Assembly (NCBI GenBank): GCA_023428335.1
Contig: JAEYYS010000040.1
Span: 1-5,142, forward strand
Source: Verrucomicrobiota bacterium
Lineage (GTDB): Bacteria > Verrucomicrobiota > Verrucomicrobiia > Verrucomicrobiales > Verrucomicrobiaceae
DNA: 5,142 nucleotides
Direction: 5' to 3'
Below, one piece after another: positions 1-5,142 of this stretch; within the stretch, counting starts at the first letter, position 1; every line of letters begins with the position of its first letter. The notes under the pieces were generated by a model. That model made no database searches and was not told the origin of the DNA. It was given only the letters and a program-made list of their open reading frames with translations. The position numbers and the translations under genes are program-made.

Positions 1-776
1 CGATGCCGCTCCAGCACCGCTCGCTTCACCTGCCGCGGTGTGCGCTGCGCCCGCTCCGCACGCCGTTGCTCCAGGATCTCCTCCGCCACTCCGACGTCCT
101 CCACCCGCTCCAGTTCCGCCAAGCCTGCCAGCGCGGCGGTGTCACCGCCCATCGCCGCGCCGTAGCCGCTCCACCGGTAGTCCTTCGGATCGACCACCAG
201 CCCCGCACGCACCGGGTTCAAATCGATGTAGGCCGCCATCGCCCGCAGCGGTTCCCCCGCCGATTCCACCAGCACGCTCTTGAAGCGATCCTCCCACAGC
301 GTGCCCTTGCGCTGGTGCACCTTGTTGAACCACTGTGTGAAACGCTGCTTCAAGGTCTTCATGAACAGCGAGATGTCCCACATCCGCCGCAGGTAACGCT
401 CGCGCACCGCCGTCTGCGCCAGGGCCACGCTGGCGGCGGCGGCGCCCGCCTTGGCCACCAGCTCCAGGTCGTACTTCAGGCGTGTTGCCTCCAGATCGCC
501 GAGCGACTCCCGCACGATCGCCACCAGCTGCGCATTGGAGGGCATGACCTGCGGCTTCTTCGGCACCCCGACGAGCAGGTGGAAGTGGTTGGACATCACG
601 CAGAACGTCACCACCCGCAGGCCGCAGAAGCGCTCATACATGCGCATGAACCGCACAAAGGCCTGCTTCTCCGCCACCCCGAAGACAAAGTCGCGGTTCA
701 CCACCCTGGAAATGCAGTGGTAATAGACCGTGCCCGAGCACGCCCCGTCCGGAGCCTTGAGCCGCCTCTGACGCAT
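1..776 (-). CDS. REP-associated tyrosine transposase (RAYT, Y1/IS200-like), 3' end cut by window edge
   Basis: Reading leftwards from the ATG at 776-774 gives 258 codons with no stop, so the C-terminus is missing. The protein belongs to the Y1 (HUH) single-strand DNA transposase superfamily, RAYT branch, whose members act on short hairpin repeats rather than on a full insertion sequence. Landmarks: YYHCISRVVNRDFVFG (about 18-33), the HUH metal-binding motif in CVMSNHFHLLVGVP (H64, H66), KGTLWEDRFKSVLVE (157-171) and YIDLNPVRAGLV (183-194), an order typical of RAYTs. The start fits the family, which opens with MRQ-R-K and reaches the Tyr-His-Cys strand within about 20 residues. In the helix before GTLW, where RAYTs usually read like RY-x-x-Y-x-N, this protein has RFTQWFN (145-151), with Phe146 and Trp149 where tyrosines are expected. 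It may therefore be catalytically altered or use another tyrosine, such as Y128. Two 30-bp repeats lie directly upstream of its start. The family is certain; activity is not. Confidence 0.93.
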   Translation of the reverse strand, partial: MRQRRLKAPDGACSGTVYYHCISRVVNRDFVFGVAEKQAFVRFMRMYERFCGLRVVTFCVMSNHFHLLVGVPKKPQVMPSNAQLVAIVRESLGDLEATRLKYDLELVAKAGAAAASVALAQTAVRERYLRRMWDISLFMKTLKQRFTQWFNKVHQRKGTLWEDRFKSVLVESAGEPLRAMAAYIDLNPVRAGLVVDPKDYRWSGYGAAMGGDTAALAGLAELERVEDVGVAEEILEQRRAERAQRTPRQVKRAVLERH

Positions 777-818
777 GGCACAAACAACCCCAGCAAGCCA
801 CCGCGTCAACCTTTTTCT

Positions 819-878
819 CAATAAAGGGACAGACACTTTATAAGAATACAATAAAGGGACAGACACTTTATAAGAATA
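819..878. repeat. Perfect tandem pair of a 30-bp AT-rich repeat beside the RAYT gene
   Basis: Units 819-848 and 849-878 are identical over all 30 bases and abut with no spacer; identity stops exactly at both ends. Each unit holds an inverted repeat, ATAAAG / CTTTAT, around a 9-base loop GGACAGACA (arms 821-826 and 836-841; 851-856 and 866-871). The block is far more AT-rich than the genes around it. On the opposite strand the core reads TGTCTGTCCC, a word I recall as recurring near IS200-like/RAYT genes in many bacteria. That is memory, not a search result. The pair lies 43 bp upstream of the transposase start, so it is a plausible target or end element of that transposase. It also creates a TACAAT box (847-852) at the junction that could act as a -10 element for rightward transcription, but the best -35 candidate, GGGACA at 826-831, is only 15 bases away. 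Confidence 0.9.
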
Positions 879-935
879 TTCGATGCCACGCATGTCTCTT
901 GCCTCACTCTGCCCGGTTCAGGGGGCTTGCGGATT

Positions 936-951
936 GCCAGCGGGGGCTGGC
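936..951. other. Short G-rich hairpin in the nfeD leader
   Basis: GCCAGC and GCTGGC form a perfect 6-bp stem around a GGGG loop, ending 23 bases before the nfeD start codon. No T-run follows, so it is not a classical intrinsic terminator. It could be a leader structure affecting nfeD translation, a REP-like hairpin related to the nearby RAYT, or chance in GC-rich DNA. The rest of 879-974 shows no gene or other clear signal. Confidence 0.3.
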
Positions 952-974
952 GGGCGTAGGCTTGATGTCACGCC

Positions 975-2417
975 ATGCTTGTTCGCATCCTACTCCTCGC
1001 CGCTTTCGGCGGCCTGTTGGCCGCTGCGCCCCTTGTCGCCACCGAGGCGACCCAGACCTATGCCGGCAAAGTTGTGGTCATTCCCGTCGGCAAGGAGGAT
1101 TTGATTTCCCGCGCGCGCTTTGAATTCATGTCGCGCACCCTGCAGCGCTGTTCGGACGAGGGAGCTGAGGCGGTCATTTTCGACATCGACACGCCCGGCG
1201 GACTTCTCTGGGACACGGTGGATTTGATGATGAACGACCTGCAGAAGCTCAAGCCGCGCAGCTTTGCCTATGTCAACAAGCGTGCACTGTCCGCCGGTGC
1301 GATGATTGCGGTCGCCACCGATGGCATCTACATGGCCCCGGCCGGCACTGCCGGTGCCGCCACGCCGATCTATGGCAATGGCACGCAGATGGATGACGCC
1401 GAGCGAGCGAAGATGAATTCGGCCACCATGGGCATGGCGCGTGCGGTCGCCCGCAGCAAGGGCCACGATCCGCGCGTCATCGAGGCGATGATCGACATGA
1501 GCAAGGAACTCAAGGTCGGCGACGTCGAACTCGACACCAAGGAAACGGTGCTGACGCTCGATGCCGAGCAGGCGGTGATGCTGCTCGACGGCAAACCGCT
1601 CTTTGCCAAGGGCATCGTCAACAACCTCGACGAGATCAAGTCGGCGGAAAAGCTCAAGGGCGCCACCGTCATTGCCGAGCCGACCTTCTTTGAAAACGTC
1701 GCCATTTGGGTGACAACCTACGCGGCGATCCTCATCCTCATCGGTGTCGCCGGCGGTTATCTGGAGATGCAGGCGCCCGGGTTTGGCCTGCCCGGCTTGG
1801 TTTCGGTGGCCGCCTTCGGTCTGTTTTTCTTCGGTCACTACGTCGCCGGCAGCCTGGTCGGCCATGAGACGGCGGTGATGGCCGGCTTGTTCGTTGTGGG
1901 GGCACTGCTGCTGCTGATCGAGCTGGCCGTGCTGCCCGGCCTGATGGTGCCGGGCATCCTCGGCTTCCTCTGCATCATGATCGCCTTGGTCTACACGATG
2001 TCCGGCTGGGAGGTCGCCCCGCCCGCCGGCGGCGCCGAAGAAACGGCCTCCGGCTGGAACTTCGATCTCACCACCTATGCCACCGGACTGCGCCACTTCG
2101 CCACCGGCCTGCTCGGCGCTGCGGCGCTGCTGCTGATCCTGTTCCGCTTCCTGCCGGAAAGCCGGCCCTTCCAGAAACTCGTGCTGGCCACCTCGGCCGG
2201 CGGTGCCGCCAGCGACACACCCGCGGCCCAGGCCGCACAGGCGGTGCGCACGGGCGACACGGGGATTGCCATCAGCGCCCTACGCCCGGCCGGCACCGCC
2301 GAGTTTGATGGCCGACGCGTTGAGGTCACCGCCGATCAGGGCTACCTGCCGAATGGCACCGCCGTGCGCGTGCGCGAGATCCAGGGCACACGCATCGTCG
2401 TCGAAGCCATCGCCTGA
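975..2417 (+). CDS. nfeD: Long-form NfeD membrane protease (ClpP/S49-type serine protease with C-terminal NfeD domain)
   Basis: This 480-residue protein has the full long-NfeD layout. Residues 1 to about 22 are a signal peptide (MLVRILLLAAFGGLLAAAPL). Residues about 30-235 are a ClpP/S49-like protease domain facing the outside, with FDIDTPGG (69-76) and the nucleophile block ALSAGAMIAVATD (104-116). Ser106 and Lys146 fit the Ser-Lys dyad of the archaeal 1510-N protease, where the two residues are about 41 apart (here 40). Hydrophobic segments follow near 242-260, 270-292, 299-319, 321-341 and 374-392, with the family signature GYLEMQAPGFGLPGL at 261-275. Residues about 425-480 match the small OB-fold NfeD domain. 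Relatives cleave membrane-associated substrates such as stomatin hydrophobic tails and are usually encoded next to a stomatin/SPFH gene. None is adjacent here; a TRIC channel gene follows after 4 bp. The start is chosen because it gives a clean signal peptide; only a weak TAGG (957-960) precedes it. An active protease is inferred from the intact dyad. Confidence 0.93.
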   Translation: MLVRILLLAAFGGLLAAAPLVATEATQTYAGKVVVIPVGKEDLISRARFEFMSRTLQRCSDEGAEAVIFDIDTPGGLLWDTVDLMMNDLQKLKPRSFAYVNKRALSAGAMIAVATDGIYMAPAGTAGAATPIYGNGTQMDDAERAKMNSATMGMARAVARSKGHDPRVIEAMIDMSKELKVGDVELDTKETVLTLDAEQAVMLLDGKPLFAKGIVNNLDEIKSAEKLKGATVIAEPTFFENVAIWVTTYAAILILIGVAGGYLEMQAPGFGLPGLVSVAAFGLFFFGHYVAGSLVGHETAVMAGLFVVGALLLLIELAVLPGLMVPGILGFLCIMIALVYTMSGWEVAPPAGGAEETASGWNFDLTTYATGLRHFATGLLGAAALLLILFRFLPESRPFQKLVLATSAGGAASDTPAAQAAQAVRTGDTGIAISALRPAGTAEFDGRRVEVTADQGYLPNGTAVRVREIQGTRIVVEAIA

Positions 2418-2421
2418 TCCC

Positions 2422-3039
2422 ATGCCGCCCTGGATCGAACATTTCGCCGTCGCCGTCTGCGCAGTCTCTGGCGTGCTCGCCGCCGAGGGCAAGCGCATGG
2501 ACCTGTTTGGCGCCCTCGTGCTGGCGCTTGTCACTGCCGTTGGCGGTGGCACGATCCGTGATCTCTGCCTCGGCGCCGAGCCGGTGTTCTGGATTGAAAA
2601 CATCGACTTTCTGCACACCGCTCTGGGAGCGGCGCTGGCCACCTTTGTGCTCGCCCGCTTCGTGCATCCGCCCAATCGCGCGCTCGCCCTGGCCGATGCC
2701 TTCGGCCTGGCGTTGTTCGGCATCGTCGGCACCGAAAAGGCCCTGCTTTTCGACTCACCGGCCCTGGTCGCCGTCCTGCTCGGTGTTGTCACCGGGGTCG
2801 CAGGCGGCATCCTGCGCGATGTGCTGCGCCAGGAACTGCCGCACGTTTTTCGCACCGAGGTCGAGCTGTACGCCACGGCGGTCGCCGTTGGCGCCACCGC
2901 GTACGTCCTGCTGCGTCAGCAGCTGCCGCCGGCGGACTGGCATCGTTACGCCGGCATGGCGGTCATCCTGCTGCTGCGTCTGGCGGCGATGCGCTGGCGC
3001 CTGCGCCTGCCGGTGTACCGGTCGCGCGGCGGAACCTGA
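2422..3039 (+). CDS. TRIC-type cation channel family protein (UPF0126, YadS/YicG-like)
   Basis: This 205-residue protein has the usual length for bacterial TRIC homologues. About seven hydrophobic segments are visible (roughly 6-22, 27-46, 61-80, 88-105, 113-131, 147-165, 177-192), matching two three-helix repeats plus a seventh helix. Each repeat carries the hallmark glycine-rich turn: AVGGGTIRD (39-47) in the first and GVAGGILRD (125-133) in the second. The stretch ELPHVFRTEVELYA (138-151) matches the conserved segment after the second turn. Characterised members are homotrimeric monovalent-cation (mainly K+) channels in the cytoplasmic membrane; the physiological role in bacteria is poorly known. 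The ATG at 2422 lies 4 bp after the nfeD stop with no clear ribosome site, so translation is probably coupled to nfeD. In-frame ATGs further upstream, inside nfeD, add only low-complexity Arg/Pro sequence and were rejected. The C-terminus ends in a short basic tail. The family is secure; ion selectivity is inferred from the family. Confidence 0.92.
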   Translation: MPPWIEHFAVAVCAVSGVLAAEGKRMDLFGALVLALVTAVGGGTIRDLCLGAEPVFWIENIDFLHTALGAALATFVLARFVHPPNRALALADAFGLALFGIVGTEKALLFDSPALVAVLLGVVTGVAGGILRDVLRQELPHVFRTEVELYATAVAVGATAYVLLRQQLPPADWHRYAGMAVILLLRLAAMRWRLRLPVYRSRGGT

Positions 3040-3051
3040 GCAACGCGCCTT

Positions 3052-4143
3052 TCACGGCCGCTTCAGCCAGGCTTCAAGAAACTGGTAGATGACCTCGTTC
3101 GATTCCTCGTTCGGGGAATGATCGGGGCGATTCGTCATCGCCACGCGTGCCTCCTGGCCCAACAGGCGGTTGACCGCGCGCAGGTGGTTGAGCGCCGTCC
3201 AGCGCTTCGGCGGATCCTCGGCGCCGCCCGAGACGAGGAAGGGGCGCGGCGCCATGAGCGCCTGCAGTTCGACGAGGTCGTGGCCGCGGGCAATGAGTTC
3301 CTTGTAGGCGCCGGTGCGCGGGTTGTCCGATGTGACCAGGCCGGGCTTGCGGGTCATCTGCGGGTCGTAACCGAGGTACCAAGGCTCCTGATAATTGATG
3401 CTCTGGCGCGTTTCGTCGAAGACGATGCCGGGGTCCGACCAGACGCCGCAGTCGAACTTCTCCCAGAGACAGGCGCCGAACATCGCCCACTTGCCACCGT
3501 AGGAATGGCCGACGATGCCGATGCGATCGGCGCGCACCTCGGGGCGCTGCGCCAGGGCCTGCCAGGCGTTGGCCGAGACGTAACCGAGATAGCTCAGCGG
3601 CTGGCACTTCGCCTCGGGCGAAAGCACCGGCTTGCGGGCGTCGCCGCCGGGTGAGCCAATGCACAGGGCCACGAAGCCGCGGCGGGCGAGTTGATGGGCG
3701 AAGTCGCGGAAGGGTTTGTCATTGAGTCCGGCGCTGGTCTCCGGATCATAAAAGGGCACGAACACCGACGGGAAGGGTCCCTGGCCGTCGGGAATGAGCA
3801 GGTAGCCCTCGCCGGTCTGCTGCGCGGCAATCTGCAAACGGATGTGATGCTGGGTGAAGCTCTCGCGCCGTGCGGTGGCAAGCACTTCCAGTGTCGGCTT
3901 CGCCAGCACCTCTGGCCAGGCGCCCATCAAGCCATGCCAGTCGGCGAGGATCTCCTCGCGTCGCTGCCGCCATTCGGTGGCGTTGGCAACGCTGCGGCCG
4001 TCCTTAAACTTCAGTGGCGAGGCATGAGTGCCAAGGTCCCCGGCGAACTCGGCTGGTGGTTGGAAGGCGGAGGCAATGGCTTTCCAGGGTTCGGCGGCAG
4101 GCAGGGCAGCGGCGGCAAGCAGGAAGAAACAGGCACGGAACAT
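3052..4143 (-). CDS. Exported alpha/beta hydrolase, esterase-like
   Basis: This 363-residue protein starts with a signal peptide (MFRACFFLLAAAALPAAEP, cleavage likely near residue 17), so it is probably periplasmic or exported. The rest is one alpha/beta-hydrolase fold. YLLIPDGQGPFPSVFVPFYDP (114-134) is the early strand and oxyanion region, followed by CIGSPGGDARKP (161-172). The nucleophile elbow is GHSYGGKWA (212-220, Ser214), the acid is likely in SGGAEDPP (305-312, Glu309 or Asp310), and the histidine is His342 in RPDHSPNEESNE. The triad looks complete. The elbow differs from the G-C-S-R-N-G-K elbow of CE15 glucuronoyl esterases, although the overall plan resembles carbohydrate esterases and dienelactone-hydrolase/S9-like enzymes common in Verrucomicrobiota and Planctomycetes. 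The substrate is unknown; an acyl ester on a polysaccharide is a guess. The gene converges on the channel gene with a 12-bp gap and diverges from the GMC gene. The start is fixed by the signal peptide. Confidence 0.88.
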   Translation of the reverse strand: MFRACFFLLAAAALPAAEPWKAIASAFQPPAEFAGDLGTHASPLKFKDGRSVANATEWRQRREEILADWHGLMGAWPEVLAKPTLEVLATARRESFTQHHIRLQIAAQQTGEGYLLIPDGQGPFPSVFVPFYDPETSAGLNDKPFRDFAHQLARRGFVALCIGSPGGDARKPVLSPEAKCQPLSYLGYVSANAWQALAQRPEVRADRIGIVGHSYGGKWAMFGACLWEKFDCGVWSDPGIVFDETRQSINYQEPWYLGYDPQMTRKPGLVTSDNPRTGAYKELIARGHDLVELQALMAPRPFLVSGGAEDPPKRWTALNHLRAVNRLLGQEARVAMTNRPDHSPNEESNEVIYQFLEAWLKRP

Positions 4144-4222
4144 GGCGGAAACCTACGGCGTCGGCCGGCCGGCTCATGCAGCCCCTCGGAAGAGTCGGCT
4201 ACCGCGCGCGTTCTTTTTCACC
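4144..4222. promoter_or_regulatory. Divergent intergenic region with a GC-rich palindrome
   Basis: These 79 bp separate the divergently read hydrolase and GMC oxidoreductase starts, so promoters for both probably lie here or overlap the 5' ends of the genes. GCCGGCCGGC at 4164-4173 is a perfect 10-bp palindrome, 20 bp from the hydrolase start, and could be an operator or chance in GC-rich DNA. I see no convincing -35/-10 pair on either strand and no strong ribosome site before either ATG. Confidence 0.3.
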
Positions 4223-5142
4223 ATGCCCGTGCTCAACTCCGACCAACTGCAGGACCGTTACGATGTCGTCATCGTCGGCTCCGGCGCAGGCGGCGGCCAA
4301 ACCGCCTACGCGCTGGCGATGGAGGGTGTCAAGGTGCTCGTCCTGGAGGCGGGTCGCTCCTTTGATCCGGCCACCGAGGTGGCGATGTTTCAGTTGCCGA
4401 ACCAGGCGCCGCTGCGCGGCGAGCGCACGCCCGACAAACCCTATGGCTTCCACGACTGCTCGATCCACAGCGGTTGGGAGATTCCCGGCGAACCCTACAC
4501 GAATGCCCACCCGCAGCCGGAGCGACAGTTCCGCTGGTGGCGCCAGCGCATGATGGGGGGTCGCACCAATCACTGGGGCCGCATCTCCCTGCGCAACGGC
4601 CCGCACGACTTCAAGCCGCGCCAGCGCTGGGGACTCGGTTTCGACTGGCCGATCGGTTACGAGGATCTGGCGCCCTACTACGACAGGGTGGAGCGGCTCA
4701 TCGGTGTCTTTGGCACGAACGAAGGCATCGAGAACTCGCCGGATTCATCGCCCGGCGTGCTGCTGCCGGCGCCGAAGCTGCGCGTTGGCGAACTCTACGC
4801 GCAAAAGCACGGCCGCAAGGCCGGCGCGCGCGTCGTCTCCATTCATCGCGCCGTGCTGACCCAGCCCCAGGATGCCGACACGCTGCCTGCCCTGCTGCAT
4901 CCCGGCAATGCCGAGGCCCAGCGCCTGCTCGCCGAGCACATGCGCTCGCGCGCGCCCTGCTTCTGGGCCACCGACTGCCACCGCGGCTGTTCGATCCGCG
5001 CCAATTACGATTCGCAGACCGTGCACCTGCGCCCGGCGCTGGCGACCGGCCATCTCGACATCCTGCCGAATGCCATGGCGCGCGAGGTGACGATCGATGC
5101 CGCCGGCAAGGCCACGGGCGTGCTGTTCATCGACAAAACCAC
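4223..5142 (+). CDS. GMC-type FAD-dependent oxidoreductase, N-terminal part (3' end cut by window edge)
   Basis: The first 306 residues are visible with no stop; relatives usually run to about 500-570 residues, so the substrate-binding and His/Asn catalytic C-terminal part is outside the window. The N-terminus is a Rossmann FAD-binding fold: YDVVIVGSGAGGGQTAYALA (13-32) carries the GxGxxG motif at G19, G21 and G24, and VLVLEAG (38-44) ends with Glu42, expected to bind the FAD ribose. MMGGRTNHWGR (110-120) is the second FAD contact seen in GMC and gluconate-2-dehydrogenase-like enzymes, and DWPIGYEDLAPYYDRVE (141-157) is also typical. A cysteine cluster, C246-x5-C252-x3-C256 in PCFWATDCHRGCSIRANY, is where many members of this subgroup have a Cys-rich motif. 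There is no signal peptide or twin-arginine motif, so the protein is probably cytoplasmic or exported with a partner. The substrate, probably an alcohol or sugar, cannot be told. The start lies 79 bp from the divergent hydrolase gene and gives a normal N-terminus for the fold. Confidence 0.9.
   Translation, partial: MPVLNSDQLQDRYDVVIVGSGAGGGQTAYALAMEGVKVLVLEAGRSFDPATEVAMFQLPNQAPLRGERTPDKPYGFHDCSIHSGWEIPGEPYTNAHPQPERQFRWWRQRMMGGRTNHWGRISLRNGPHDFKPRQRWGLGFDWPIGYEDLAPYYDRVERLIGVFGTNEGIENSPDSSPGVLLPAPKLRVGELYAQKHGRKAGARVVSIHRAVLTQPQDADTLPALLHPGNAEAQRLLAEHMRSRAPCFWATDCHRGCSIRANYDSQTVHLRPALATGHLDILPNAMAREVTIDAAGKATGVLFIDKT

Noticed and set aside
774..820. TTGACG-like box on the minus strand upstream of the RAYT gene as a promoter
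   Set aside because: The hexamer at the matching -10 distance is TGTTTG, a poor match, so the pair is not convincing.
3..824. A 273-codon open frame on the plus strand across the left part of the window
   Set aside because: It lies antisense to the RAYT gene, is rich in His, Arg, Leu and Pro as expected of a GC-rich shadow frame, shows no domain, and runs into the repeats.
819..878. The repeat pair considered as a minimal CRISPR array
   Set aside because: The units abut with no spacer and no cas gene is present.
882..977. Similar words GATGCCACGCATG (882-894) and GATGTCACGCCATG (964-977) flanking the nfeD leader, considered as target-site or direct repeats
   Set aside because: They are imperfect, differ in length and include the start codon; no inserted element with ends is recognisable between them.
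883..1104. A small plus-strand frame starting just after the repeats and overlapping the nfeD start
   Set aside because: It overlaps the nfeD signal peptide in another frame and has a Cys/Pro/Arg-rich composition without motifs.
990..2096. A 368-codon open frame on the minus strand inside nfeD
   Set aside because: It is the complement of the protease and membrane-segment coding sequence, with low-complexity His/Asp/Gly-rich content and no recognisable motif; a stop-poor shadow of GC-rich DNA.
3118..3654. A 178-codon open frame on the plus strand inside the hydrolase gene
   Set aside because: It is antisense to the conserved catalytic half of the hydrolase and resembles no family.

Overview
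The window is a GC-rich piece of bacterial chromosome. The protein families and wording of conserved blocks suggest Verrucomicrobiota, or a related Planctomycetes-type bacterium. This is inferred from family resemblance and base composition, not from a marker gene. No RNA gene, CRISPR array or prophage is visible. None of the genes has a convincing Shine-Dalgarno sequence, so starts were chosen from homology and signal peptides.

Layout: (1) Positions 1-776, minus strand, hold a REP-associated / IS200-like tyrosine transposase (RAYT) gene whose 3' end lies beyond the left edge. (2) Positions 777-974 are non-coding. They contain two perfect, back-to-back copies of a 30-bp AT-rich unit just upstream of the transposase start, each with an internal inverted repeat, and a G-rich hairpin before the next gene. 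(3) Positions 975-2417, plus strand, encode a long-form NfeD protein: a secreted ClpP/S49-type serine protease domain, membrane segments and a C-terminal NfeD domain. (4) Positions 2422-3039, plus strand, encode a TRIC-type (UPF0126) cation channel only 4 bp behind nfeD, so the two very likely form an operon. (5) Positions 3052-4143, minus strand, encode an exported alpha/beta hydrolase (esterase-like) that converges on the channel gene with a 12-bp gap. (6) A 79-bp divergent spacer with a GC palindrome follows. (7) Position 4223 to the right edge, plus strand, is the N-terminal 306 residues of a GMC-type FAD-dependent oxidoreductase.

How the genes fit together: the nfeD-channel pair is a plausible membrane quality-control or ion-homeostasis unit, but the usual stomatin/SPFH partner of NfeD is not next to it. 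The hydrolase and GMC oxidoreductase are divergently transcribed and could share control in a carbohydrate-related job, but nothing in the sequence proves that. I see no clearly undescribed multi-gene system. The most noteworthy items are the repeat pair beside the RAYT gene, the apparent lack of the expected catalytic tyrosine in that transposase, and the NfeD-TRIC pairing.
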